64,000 nt of DNA from Coriaria nepalensis (Eukaryota > Streptophyta > Magnoliopsida > Cucurbitales > Coriariaceae), in contig CP114492.1 of the NCBI GenBank assembly GCA_027186245.1, forward strand, positions 7,018,501-7,082,500, read 5' to 3'. The notes under the pieces were generated by a model. That model had not been told where the DNA came from and made no database searches. It saw nothing but the letters and a program-made list of their open reading frames with translations. Position 1 is the stretch's first letter, and each line of letters begins with the position of its first letter. Shown here piece after piece: positions 38,501-49,790 of the stretch. The translations under genes and the position numbers were made by a program.

Positions 38501-38880
38501 TATATTAAACTAGACTTCCAGAGCTATTCAATGGTATATATAACGTCTTATAACTCCAATTAAAACTTTCAAAATCATTAAAATAGGATAATAATTTTAT
38601 TAACCCGTTGAGCTTAACATCTTGCATACAAATCCCATTGAGTACGATGGGTCTATGACAATTGTCTATTAAATTAGCAATAAATTTTTCATTTGAGGTC
38701 AAAATGTCAAATAGTCAATTGCACATGAAACTAGACTTCCAAAACTTTCCAATGATTTATAGCACGTCGCATAATTTTAAGTAAGACTCTCCGAATCATT
38801 CAAATAAGATGATAGTTATGTTGACCGTTGAGCTCAACAAGTTTAAAAGGTGATATCCGTTAAGTTCAACGGGTTAAAAA
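32581..38880. repeat. 6.3-kb tandem array, unit about 390 bp, with paired palindromes
   Basis: About 16 diverged copies of a unit. Landmark GTTGAGCTCAAC cores occur near 34207, 34605, 34924, 35322, 35709, 36091, 36474, 36870, 37264, 37653, 38202 and 38602, mostly 382-400 bp apart; a few intervals are 220-320 or 549 bp. Each unit holds two sub-modules that begin with the same block of about 75 bp (CTTTTTCATCTGATGTCGAA, then GCATATGAAACTAGACTTCC). One continues with CATGTATGGCACA and TTTCTTGAGATTAGTAAATC. The other continues with GTATATAGCACGTCTCATAA, AATAAGATGATAGTCTT, and then two copies of a 16-20 bp palindrome (full form ACCCGTTGAGCTCAACGGGT) about 30 bp apart. There is no coding potential; open frames here are only array copies read in one frame. 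Copies at 32581-33259 are inverted relative to the rest. Confidence 0.9.
33239..33295. repeat. Head-to-head inversion point within the array
   Basis: Left of 33260 the array reads as the reverse complement (TAGAAGTTTTGTTTCATATG). Right of 33271 it reads forward (GGTCAATTACGTATGAAACT), so the same block faces itself across a 12-bp A-rich spacer. The two flanks can pair as an imperfect hairpin. Confidence 0.75.
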
Positions 38881-41143
38881 GGTCTGGACTATAATTTTTT
38901 TTTTTTTTTCGTTTTCATGTTGTCATTTAAGTATAGATGAAGAAGAAGAGAAGGATTGATAAAGAAGAAGAAGAATGAGAAAGAAGATGAAGATTGAAGA
39001 GTTTTTTTTGTTCGAATTTTCTGTTTTCATGTTGTCATTTACTTGTAGAAAAATTGATGAAGATGATATTAAGAGGAAGAAAAATGTCAAATATGTAATT
39101 TTATTTATTTTCATAATAGATAAATAAAAAATGACATTTTCAAAAGTTTTGAAATATTAGACAATTCACAAAATATTACCCTTGATTTGTCTATTTGGCA
39201 AATCCTCCCTTTCAAGTATTTTTTTTCTTTATTTTGTAATATTTTAATTTATAGCATTTCATTCGATGATATTTTAGTCATGTGCAAAATACAAGTGTAT
39301 TTCTTTCTATGTGCATACATCTCTACTGTTCATTTCAATATGATGGTTTAGATTGAAGGCATTTTTGTTATTTAAATAAAGGGTTAGATAATTTTTTTTA
39401 TTTCAAATTAATTATGCAGATGATGTACATAAAATTGCACTTGTGTTTTGCACCTGAGTCACCCCGGACTTCTAAATAAGTATGAGTTAGATTCCAAAAG
39501 CTTGAGAAAAAAAAAAGGAAGAATAGAAAAATTAATTGAATCTAAAAAATGAGCTTCAAATAAATATTTTATTACTAATAATCAATCAAGCTCGGAAGTA
39601 GATCAATTGAGGGTGAAATATCATATGATACAATAGAAAATTATTGATAATCCAAATTTTTAAGAAAATATTATTTGGTATAAAAGTGTCAAGATTCTCC
39701 AAGCAGTTGATGCTATATTCTTGACAAAATCTCAAGATTCAAGAGACATGATCTTAATAGATAAGCATACACACTCTTCATCCATTTTTTATTTATTTTT
39801 AAATATATGGTTTGTAATCTCTCTACTAATTTTGTATTTTTCCTTTATCAAATGAAATTTTTACCTTTGACAAAAAAAAAAAGGAATTAGGATTAACTTT
39901 CAAAACTTAACATAAATTATAATGAACATCAAAAATATATAATAACACCTAATTTTAAATTTAAATTATAATAAACTCTCAATTCCGTTAAATATGGATA
40001 AAATGGTCATATGTATGTCATATGAATATTAAGTAACTATTAAAATTCTAAAATTGACCCGATTCCTAATTTTTATTTTTATGTTTATCCCCTTTAATTT
40101 GAATTTGATATTTTTAACATTTTTTTTTTCATTTCCACCCATCAGCCACCGTTACCCTCCTCAGCCACCGCCGCCACTACCATCAACCTCTATGGTCAAT
40201 CTAAAAATATTATATTTTTAACTACCTCTCTCTTGTTTAATTTTTTATTATTTTTTTTTTCAACTTAATCACCACCACCACTAGAACATCTATCACCTCC
40301 TCCACCAGAACTGCTATCACCTCCTTTACCGCCACTAATCTCCACCAGAAATCTCTTTCTCGCCGAACAATATGAATTGCATGACTTGGGTTATGGTTAG
40401 GTTCACAAAAATTAAAAGGACAAAAAAATTAGGTCTTGCAACCTCGGTTGTCTGAAGAGAGAGAGACTTCCGGTGGTGGTTAGTGGAGGAGGAGGAGGTG
40501 GTAGCAATTTTGTAGTGGTGGTGGTTGGGTAAAAAAAATGAAAAAGTAAATAAAAAATTAAGTGGGAGAGAAAAATTAAAAATGAATATTTTTAGGTTGG
40601 TCACAACAATGGTAGAGAAAAGTGGTGGTGACCGATAGAATCGAAATAAAGAAAAAAAATAGGTTAAAAATATTAAATCTGAAATAAATGGGATAAAATT
40701 ATGAATTGAGTTAAATTTAGAATTTTAATAATTACTTAATAAAAATATAATATATATATATAATTATTTTATTTATATTTAATAAAATTGAGAGTTTATT
40801 ATAATTTAAATTATTTAATAGTTTTTATAATTTTGATAAATTTTAAATATTTATCATGATTTATATTAAATTTTGAGGATTAATTTAATACAAAAAATAA
40901 ATAATAAAAGTGTCTGAAGAATCCCAAAATAAAGAAGTGCAAGATCTTAATTTATGAATTAGCACTCATTCTAACTTCGTCCCATCCTCTATCAAGTTAC
41001 TTAATAATTAGATATCCTCATCCATCACTCATCTTCTGCGCTTTATAATTATTATTATTATTTTTTTTTTTTTTTTTGTCTTAAGCCAAACTTTATCATA
41101 TCCTTCGAACAGCTGATCTCACTGCACAAACTCATTCAGAAAA
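38881..41143. other. AT-rich spacer, no gene recognised
   Basis: Contains a poly-T and (GAA)-rich tract at 38885-39090, and a CCACCGCC/CACCACC-rich patch at 40130-40520 that reads open in several frames because of simple-sequence bias. I looked for the missing 3' exons of the epimerase-like gene here and saw none. A poly-T and a TATA-like stretch (GCGCTTTATAATTA, about 41038) precede the next gene. Confidence 0.5.
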
Positions 41144-42747
41144 ATGGCCGACAAAAGCAAGATTTTGATAATTGGAGCAACTGGGCACATCGGAAAACAC
41201 ATAGTAAGGGCAAGTAGCAAGGCAGGGCATCCCACCTTTGCACTCATCAGACAATCAACTCTCTCCGATCCTCAAAAATCCGTTTTCATTGATAGCTTCA
41301 GAAATTCTGGGGTCACCCTCCTCTATGTATAAATTTTTGTACACACCCTCAAATTTATTGTTTTGCTTAAGCTTTTTCTCATCTTAAAAATCATGAATTT
41401 TTTTTTTTTGTTTTTTGTTCTTTTGGTTCCTCTTTTTGTATATTTTTTTTTTACTCTCGAAAGGGAGACATTGATGACCATGAAAGTCTAGTGAAAGCAA
41501 TTAAGCAAGTGGATATAGTTATCTCTGCAGTTGGGATACAACAGATTGCCCAACAAGTGAATCTCATAGCCGCCATCAAAGAAGCTGGAAATGTTAAGGT
41601 AATGTTGTAGATATTGTCTTTTTTTTGGTCTTTAAATTACGGTTGTTGAACTCTTCGTTACATCTTACATGTATCATTTACACATTTATATGAAGTAACG
41701 GGTAAGTTCACGAAGTCAAAATATGGATTGAAGTGGTTATGAACTAGATCCAATAATTTATATCAAGTATAAAACTTTGAGAATAATATCTAACTTGTGA
41801 GCTCATGGAAGCTTATACCATATAAACCTTAGCCTTAACCTTGGCCTAAGGTATACAATCAAATGGCAAATAAGTAAGCATATAATAAGAATGCTTATAG
41901 CTGATTTTCTTGAAAGAATGAATAACAGAGATTTCTCCCATCTGAATTCGGAGCAAATGTGGAAGGTGTTCAATCAGTTGAACCGGCTTCGAGTTTTTTC
42001 GAACTCAAAACAAGTATCCGAAGAGCTATAGAAGCCGAAGAAATTCCATTCACTTATATTGTGTCTCATGGATTCGCTGGCTCTTTTTTGCCCAACTTTG
42101 GTGATTATAACGCCAAAGCTCCTCCTAGAGAGAAAGTATCTATCTTAGGAGATGGAAATCACAAAGGTATCGACCAAAAAAAAAAAACAAATTACATTGT
42201 ATTATCATTATATCAATACAATATGTTCAGCTAATTGCAAATATTTCCATGGCTTGAAGCAATTGTTGTGAAGGAGGAAGATATTGCTGAGTACACTATA
42301 AAAGCTGTAGATGACCCAAGAACCTTGAACAAGATTTTGTATTTAAGACCGCCGGCTAATGTCTTGTCCTTCAATGAGATTGCGTCTCTGTGGGAGAAGA
42401 AGATCGGCAAGACACTTGAAAAGACTCATATTCCGGAGGATCGAATACTTAGAACGATCAAAGGTACTAATTAATTCATATAAAGTGCTTCAATTTTGGA
42501 AAAAAAAGTTAATTTCGGATTTGTTAATTTGGAATTGTCTTGTTGGTGATGTTGTTATTTTTATGTTTTGAAAAGTGCAGAATCTGCATATCCCTTTAAT
42601 CTATATGCTTCCTTTAGCCACTCTACATTTGTGATTGGAGCTCCTGCTGTAAGCTTGGAGAGTACTTCTGTTGATGTGGACGCTTCTGAGCTTTATCCAG
42701 ACGTGAAGTACACAACTGTGGATGAATACCTCGATCAATTTGTGTAA
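41144..42747 (+). CDS. Isoflavone reductase-like / phenylcoumaran benzylic ether reductase family
   Basis: Five exons, 41144-41326, 41464-41598, 41929-42166, 42260-42463 and 42581-42747, join in phases 0, 0, 1 and 1 to give 308 residues, exactly the family's usual length. This is an atypical short-chain dehydrogenase (NmrA-like/PIP family: PCBER, pinoresinol-lariciresinol reductase, isoflavone reductase) that uses NADPH to reduce phenylpropanoid dimers or isoflavones in the cytosol. The NADPH-binding motif GATGHIGKHIV starts at residue 11. The RFLPSEFG signature starts at residue 107. The catalytic Lys is residue 133 in FFELKTSIRRAIEAE, followed by YIVSHGFAGSFLPNF. The usual SNCFAGYF is changed to SHGFAGSF near the substrate pocket, so the substrate may differ from standard PCBERs. 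Substrate cannot be told from sequence alone. The long second intron (330 bp) and all splice sites look normal. Confidence 0.92.
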
Positions 42748-43539
42748 CATTATGTATATATATATATATATTCGTACATCTTTTTGTCGTCTGTTTCGTA
42801 TTATGTCTTACATTTATGAACAGAGCCCGACCTAAAAGATTATCTAATTGGACCCGTGTACAAATATATGGCTTACACTTATTTTCTCTATTAAAAAAAA
42901 AAAGGGTTAAAGGCAGAAAATTAGGGCTAAACGCCCTTGCATTTTGGGAAAGGGGTTACAAATTTCATGCATTTTAAAACGAAATAGAGCAAATTCTATA
43001 TTACACCCCTAAATATATAGGCGCCACCCACACTGCCCACTGCCCACTGCCCACTAGGGCTCCACCTGCGACTGTGAGCCATATTGAAATAGAGCTTAAC
43101 TCATCTACCTAGCGTGTCAAAGTAAGGGGATAGTGATATTAAAGTTTATTCTATTATAGACATATTAGGCAGATTGGTTAAGATTGCTCGGCAGTAATGA
43201 AGAACCTTCGATGGCTCCGATCTATGATAAATATATGGATGCATGAATCTAGGTAAACGAAATCTGAATCTAGACATATTATTCTGCTATATATTTTTCA
43301 AGAGGATGCAAGGATTCATCGAATGGAGCCGAGCCGCTGTGACCCACGAATGCCGCAATCTTGTTCCAAAAATAAGGTTTGATTGATATATTTTTCGTCT
43401 TCTCTGTTTGTTTTCCATGATCGATGGGTTCAATTTTTTTTTTTTAATTTCATATACTTTAGAATAGTTTGCTTTTATTTTATATATTTTCTTTTCTTTT
43501 CAAATGAATGTTGATATTAATTTTGATTTTTGAATTTGT
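42748..43539. other. Spacer before hAT relic
   Basis: 3' flank of the reductase gene with a (TA)n tract at 42752-42770. A triplicated CACTGCCCACT-type word lies near 43030-43058. The sequence 43300-43370 may belong to the hAT relic. No gene seen. Confidence 0.4.
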
Positions 43540-45830
43540 ATGAATGATTTAATCCTACTAGAATCACTTGACAATAAAGATAGTACCGAGCCACTATCAC
43601 ACACAAGCCACGACTTTGGGGATAATCATGGTAGTAGTCATATTGGAAGTACCATAAATAATAAAAGGAGACTTGTGAATCTAGGTCCTATGATTTCTGA
43701 AAAGAAGCAAAAGACAAGAAGAATAGTATGAAAAACTTTTAAATGGTATTGTATGAAGGGATTTACATTTTGTCAGTGATCATTCTCTGCTGCATATATG
43801 AGTGCGAAGTCTAGGACCACATAGATGATGAGACACTTGGATAAGTGCCCAAGTATTGTGTAAAGTGGAGCGTGGATAACCACCAAATGGCTAAGAAAAA
43901 TGACAACATAAGCAATGTGTTGGTCAACCATAGATAATTTAACTTATTCTTATAGTTTAAGTTTATTAATGTAAGTGCTAATTAATTTTATTAAATTCAT
44001 GTATTGAAACACTTTTATTTAGGTTTAATCTTTCACTATTAGAGCTAGCACTGTGCAATGGATGATTAGGACGAAGCAGCCCTTCAACATAATTGAGCAC
44101 TCTCTGTTCAAACAACTTATTCACTTGATGAATCCGAGTGTTCTGATACCGTCACATGTTATGATTGCACAAGATGCTTTTAAAATGTTTCAAGAGGACA
44201 AAATGAATATGAAAAAGGTTTTCAAAAGTTTAGTCGGGTCTCCTTCACCACTGTTACATGGACATCGATGCAGAACATGAATTACATGTGAGTCATGACT
44301 CACTACATCAATGACTCATGGTGTCTACACAAAAATGTGATTTATTTTAAACCTATAAAAGACTATAAAGGCGTGACCATTGGGAGAATATTAGACGACA
44401 TTATTAGTGACATGGGTATAGGTTGTATCAGATGTGTTGCCCTAGATAATGTATCATCAAATGACATAGGCATTGTGATTACTTAAAACACACAATTTTA
44501 ACTATATAGTTGGTATAATGCATTTTAGGTATGTGTCTTGTACTTAATCCTTTTTATTTTAGATTGTTCTTATTTATCTATGCTTGTTATTATTTAACGT
44601 ATTTTTTGGTATAATGATAAGTGCGCTTGAATCTTATCATGAAGTATGATTTGTCACCAGTAACTGAATCAATTGAAAAGATTTGAAATGTATCTAAACA
44701 TCACCGACATGAATGAAAACCATCACGATATGTTGTGAAGAGAAGCATCTTACTTTTGACACGAAGTTGTGGACATATATGCCTACTCGGTGGAACTCCA
44801 TGTACCTCACGCTTCACAAGGCTTATCCTTTTTGGAAGACAATTGCGATGTATTTTTATTGTTATTTAAATAGTTATTTAGCTTTTAAATATTCTTATTA
44901 ATTTATTTATTATGAAGAACCAATGATTACATCTTTTTAAATTGATGTAGGATGCATAGGGAGGATAGGGACTTCCTAAGCATTCCTACGGATGCCAATT
45001 GGGAAGTGGCGGAAGGATACATATCATTTCTGAAACCTTATTTTTGGTGGGAACAGGGAGTTGTCTGGTACTTAGTATCCTACTATCCACTTCTATTACC
45101 AGCATATGTTCCATATCATGAAGTTGGTCAAGAATGCGACATATGGCGAACAACCTCATTTGGTTAGAGCGTCAAAGTTGATGCTAAGTAAGATTATAAT
45201 GTATTGGAAAAATCAAGAGTTTACAAATTTACTAACTTGTGTGGAAATGGTGTTGGATCCTCGAAGCAAGAAGGTGGGAACTGCCTCTATCATCTAAATT
45301 ATTTACGAAGATAGCCAGTTGCAGGGACAAGCCTATATAATGATAAGAGAGATGTGGTGGTTGTTGGAGCATTTTTATGATCTATATTCAACATAGTCAC
45401 AATCTTAGTCTATACTGATAGGATCACAAGCAAAGTCTTATGACCAACCAATGCATTCATCTTCTTTGAGGGATTTTATTGATGTAGGTCACCAGAGGTG
45501 GACTTCTTTGAAGGTTTGTCCTGATCTAGTGATGACATGCGACAAGCTATAGAGGTGGAGCAATACTTGGATAAGGATAGTTGTATTTCAAACTTTTTGG
45601 GCTTCGATATTCTAAAGTGGTGAAAATTGAATGGGTACAAGTACTTGACACTAGTATTAATTACTTTATTGCCATTCTAGTATTTACATTTGCTTCGGAA
45701 TCCATAATTAGTACAAGTGGTCATACACTCAGTGACTTCCGCAATAAACTTAAGCGGGATATTGTTGAGGCACTTGCGTGTGTGTGTAGAGTTGGATTAC
45801 AGGTTTGTCATTCTCTTTAGTTGATGTTGT
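43540..45830 (+). pseudogene. hAT-superfamily transposase relic (RICESLEEPER/DAYSLEEPER-like)
   Basis: The transposase is broken into many frames but its order is kept. Near 43800-43860 is the end of a BED zinc finger (SAKSRTT..MMRHLDKCP). At 44053-44280 is the segment QWMIRTKQPFNIIEHSLFK. At 44295-44480 are part of the catalytic domain (INDSWCLHKNVIYFKPI) and GRILDDIISDMGI. Near 44760 is MPTRWNSMYLTLHKAY, and near 45240 TCVEMVLDPRSKK. At 45560-45790 is the C-terminal dimerisation domain (FDILKW and TFASESIISTSGHTLSDFRNK, then VEALACV). At least eight stops or shifts separate these pieces. I did not find terminal inverted repeats. Confidence 0.8.
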
Positions 45831-46774
45831 GGATGCTCTTGAAGACTTTCAAGAAGAGGGTGATACATTCTTTTTTATATTTATTATTTATTTCTTTTAA
45901 TTTTTCATATATTATTTATATTTATATTTATTTGGTTGAATAATTAAATTTTTGCAGGTCGATTAGCACAATCGTTGAATGCGGAGAACTCTATTGTCTA
46001 GAACTAGAAATGTTATGTTATTCAATTTATAAAGTTGTGTTGTTGGATTTTTGAAATTTAGAAATTATAGACTTGTAGTGCTGTTGTGTTGTTGGATATC
46101 TGATTGAGATGTTATTGAGTCGATAGATTATGAATTTATGATAAAAGTTTGAATATTTTGATAATGATATTTTTAACTATTATAATACCGAATTTATCTT
46201 GAAATATAGTATTAATATGAAGATAATTTTACAAAATAAATTATTAAATAAAATAAAATTTACCTACATTATAATATTAATATATACTCATACATGATTG
46301 TTAAGGTGGAATTCATTAGAACTTAGAGCAATGTAGTATTTATTAATATACCATCCCCTCTAATATTATTTTGCTAGAATATTATGATACTCTAAGACTC
46401 CAACCGAAGGATATGGACCTTGAATTTTCATCGCCAATTGATAGAATTAAGTAGAAATAAATAAATAAAAACTGTTGTGAAAAAATCGACCAGAACCGAC
46501 TAGCCTAATTTTAGTTTGGTTCCGGTCAGTGTTGATTAATAAATCAGCCATTTACCATATCGGAGACAATTTCAATTTTGGTATGTTTAGGTTCGGTTTT
46601 CACCGAAAACTAAAATTTGCTCAACTCTACATTAAACTAGTGTTGCTTATCAATAGGTTCAACCTCGCTAATTTATGTCCCTATACTAGTTGGTAAGGAT
46701 TTATTATATTTGGTACCCAAATATAACACTTTATTATTGTGAACTACACTCACCTTGAACCATGAGTAGTACTT
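45831..46774. other. AT-rich spacer between transposon relics
   Basis: No coding sequence recognised. A patch at 46490-46620 is GGTTCGGTTTT/CCGAAAAC-rich and may belong to either neighbouring element. Confidence 0.4.
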
Positions 46775-47284
46775 CTAATTTCTATACAAATGTCGAACGT
46801 GACTATTAGGTTGTCCACGATGTACCAATTGCATTCCATACTCACATACAACACTAAAGAGTTTTAAAAAATGATGGCTGACTGTCTCGGTTGAGTGCTG
46901 AAAGTGATCAACAATTACTCGATACTTGACATTGTGTGAGACGATGAGAAGGAACATTGCTAACTTCTCATCGGTATAAACATACCTTGAATCTTTGAAT
47001 AGATATTTACCTTTAAGTATATTACACAGGGTAATAAAAATGTGTTTATTCATTCGAAATAGCTCATAACACACTTTAAGATGACCTCCTATTAGCCCTG
47101 CTACATACTGTGTCGCCGCACTTAAAGCAAAGGTTCTCATTGGAGTCATATTCATAAAATGGTTGAAGTGCTCAGCCATAAATTGTAGCTGAATCAAATC
47201 CTCTAATTCTTCGTTGTCATCCCAAATGAAATCTTCGTCGGCACTGCTATCCGATGAAGAAGAATCCCAATCTGTCTCTTCCAT
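46775..47284 (-). pseudogene. PIF/Harbinger transposase, N-terminal fragment
   Basis: A 169-residue open frame starting MEETDWDSSSSDSSADEDF. It contains the helix-turn-helix region of plant Harbinger (ALP1-like) transposases: ELFRMNKHIFITLCNILK, KDSRYVYTDEKLAMFLLIVSHN and DHFQHSTETVSHHFLKLF. The DDE nuclease domain that should follow is missing, so this is a truncated copy. It lies next to the matching accessory ORF on the same strand, the usual two-gene layout of these elements. Confidence 0.8.
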
Positions 47285-48149
47285 TTAAATGGCATAATTC
47301 CATAGCAAATGAGCAAGGTTGGTGTTAACACCAACTGCTAGCAAAGTACATGAAACAAGTATTATTGTGGTCATACATATAAATAGTAATGAAATGCTAG
47401 CAATGCAATGCAAAAACAAGATGTGTGAATTGTGTGGAATGCCTGAAAAAAGAAATCTATATGTATTAACAACTATTAGTAATGAACTGATGCTATATAA
47501 TGTTGCGAACTTACCAAAGTAATATGTAAGAAAAAAAAACAAAGAATTGATGCTTATTACTTATAGATTCTTCATTGTTCTATTTATAGAGTTTCATATG
47601 GTTTGTATTACATAAACTCATTGGTTTTTGTACAATAGTATTTGACGTAGACATATGCCAATCGTACTACAAAGGAAATGATGTTTTATTCTCACATGCC
47701 CATCTATATACGGTACGATCTAAAAAAGTTTATTTGTCCATTACAATATTTATTTTCATCATTGCAAAATAGTGGTACATATTTCGGTCACCATCATACA
47801 TAATTAGCATAATTTGAAGTCATTAGCATAATTAAATATATAATCTCCAGGATCCACAAGTGAAATAAAATCCAACATCCTTGAATAATACTATTGCAAT
47901 AAGTTCAACCTAAGTCCAATAAGTTCAATAAAACACTACAATATGACAGATAATATGCCAACATTATGTCCAACATACAGTTAAAAAGGGTAGTAAGGTC
48001 CAAGTTTAACATAGAGATTGTTCTTCAACAATATGATCCACAAAGAAGTCTGAATAAACAATATCATATATCAGTAGCAGATAAAGAATAGAGCCACTCA
48101 GTAAGTCGGGCCCGGTCACTATTGATGACTATAAACAACTTGTGTTTGT
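47285..48149. other. Inter-ORF region of the Harbinger relic
   Basis: AT-rich sequence between the transposase start and the accessory ORF. No separate gene recognised. Confidence 0.4.
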
Positions 48150-49790
48150 TGGCACTTGCTTTGATGAACTGTGATACAAGAGTGAAATTTGTAATAAGAA
48201 GATCAGGAAGATTGCTCAGAACTGCACCACTTTCGGTGATACTAAATTCATTCTATTTCAGTTGGGTTACCTCGGATACAAGTGACTCGATGGTGCATTT
48301 GCTCTTCATTTGATTGGTGTGTAAATATGGTGAAACAATATGTTAGATCTCGTGTCTGAAATTGCTTCTTTAACCTCTTTGTTGTCCAATATGAGGGTGC
48401 AATTAGGTCTATAGAACCGACTGTAGTGACATGAGAAACATCGATGGATGGAACAAAAACTCCACGTGGAGTGGTGAAATGTGGGTTAGCTGAAGACGAT
48501 GGATGTGACTGATGTGAAGCCAAACATGATGGAGGGATTGTGTACATATTACTTTGCTCGAAATGTAGTGACAGATTCCCTAGCCGAAAAGTATATCCTC
48601 AAATGATCCATCCAAACCCACGAGAGCTTCTTCTCATCCAACGTCACAATTACCGGTTGATACTGTGGCTGAATGCCTAGGGTGTGGTGGATAGAGATGG
48701 CAATTTGGGCCGGGCCGGCCTGAATCCGTTCAGCCCGGCCCGTTAAAGCTTGACCTGCACCCGTACCCGCACCTGCAATATGCGGGTACGGGCTTGACCG
48801 AGCTTGAATTATATACCCATTTTAAAACGGGTCAAATTAAGCCCGCGGGTATACGAGCTATCCGCAGTGAACAGTATCATCATGCTGCATAAAGTTATTT
48901 TTATCCAAAGATAAAAAAACTCGTTTTTAAGCCCCTTTTTAACCGGGCTCGGGCCTGGCCTAGACTTTTGAGGCCCGCCCCAGCCCGAGCCCAGTCCAAA
49001 TCAAAACGGGCTGAGCCCGACCTGACCTAAACGGGCTCGGATCTAATACGGGTTGGGCCGGCCCGGATTGCCATCTCTAGTGGTGGACACCATAATTCTT
49101 GAATGCGTCCATCCGATCAACTTCAGAGTCACTGTCTTGGGGTCTTTTTTAGGAAGCAAGCTGTTGGCAGATAATTTCTCAAAGTTGTCACAACCCTTCT
49201 TCTGAAATTGCTTATAGAACTTATTTTTCTACACATAAAAAAGAGATAAATAACGTACGTTAACAAATATGTAGCATTATAATTTGAAAACACACATAAT
49301 CGGTAACAAAAACCATAGAATGATCACATTGTAACACAAAAAATCTATAAAAAAAAGAGCTAACAAAGTACCAGGAATTCAGTAAAAATTTTATTTATTT
49401 ATTTCCTAACAAACCAAAATAGTTAATATTTTTAAGAAGATGATATGTTACCTTAATAAGTGTTGTCTAATGATCTTCCGTGATGAGGACATTATTAGCC
49501 TCGTCATCCTAATCAATCTTGGTTTTAGCTAGGAGGCCCATATAGGCATTTAGCCTTTGTTTTAGAGCTACCATTTATGCTTTAGTTGTTTAACGATGAA
49601 CTATAGGTTGACCGCATGTTAAAGGTGTCATGTATTCGAGTCCAAGTAGTTTTGGCGAACACTCCATTGACCATGTTTCCCTTTGTCATCTCCTCCATCA
49701 ATATATCCATAAAAGTACCCACCAATGGTACAGTTCATGACTTTTCCTTGGTTGTCTCAACGGATTCTGTGGTTGAAATCTGTGTTAAGA
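48150..49790 (-). pseudogene. Harbinger accessory ORF (Myb/SANT-like), split by a MITE
   Basis: On the minus strand near 49720-49600 the translation gives VGTFMDILMEEMTKGNM, then VFAKTTWTRIHDTFNMR, the pattern of the Myb/SANT-like (Myb_DNA-bind_3) domain in Harbinger-associated proteins. It continues near 49220-49100 with KNKFYKQFQKKGCDNFEKLS and LKLIGWTHSRI. After the MITE it resumes at 48547-48248 with a Pro/Ser-rich segment (IPPSCLASHQSHPSSS). Stops and shifts occur throughout. It is the partner of the transposase fragment to its left. Confidence 0.65.
48684..49087. mobile_element. 388-bp hAT-type MITE with perfect 8-bp target duplication
   Basis: The element occupies 48692-49079. Its ends are TAGAGATGGCAAT and ATTGCCATCTCTA, perfect 13-bp terminal inverted repeats. 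Both sides are flanked by GTGGTGGA (48684-48691 and 49080-49087), an 8-bp duplication diagnostic of hAT transposition. Inside the ends are GC-rich subterminal repeats of the type GGGCCGGGCCGGCC and CGGGCTCGGGCC, in strong contrast to the AT-rich surroundings. There is no coding sequence, so it is non-autonomous. It sits inside the Harbinger accessory ORF. Confidence 0.93.

Noticed and set aside
33573..38702. Several open frames of 60-80 codons in the tandem array that give similar peptides (ending in LSSYFNDFE... patterns)
   Set aside because: They are the same array segment read in the same frame in different copies. None has a conserved start or stop, and the frame is broken in most copies.
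32581..38880. CRISPR-like array
   Set aside because: Units are about 390 bp and diverged along their whole length, in a plant nuclear context. There are no short identical repeats with unique spacers.
40130..40604. CCACC/GGTGG-rich stretch with an 89-codon frame, considered as a proline-rich protein
   Set aside because: The frame comes from simple-sequence bias. It lacks a signal peptide with repeats and splits into different frames along its length.
42235..42259. Start of a separate gene at 42235 overlapping reductase exon 4
   Set aside because: The AG acceptor at 42258-42259 gives exact phase with exon 3 (Ala codon split G|CA) and restores the family sequence, so the upstream bases are intron.
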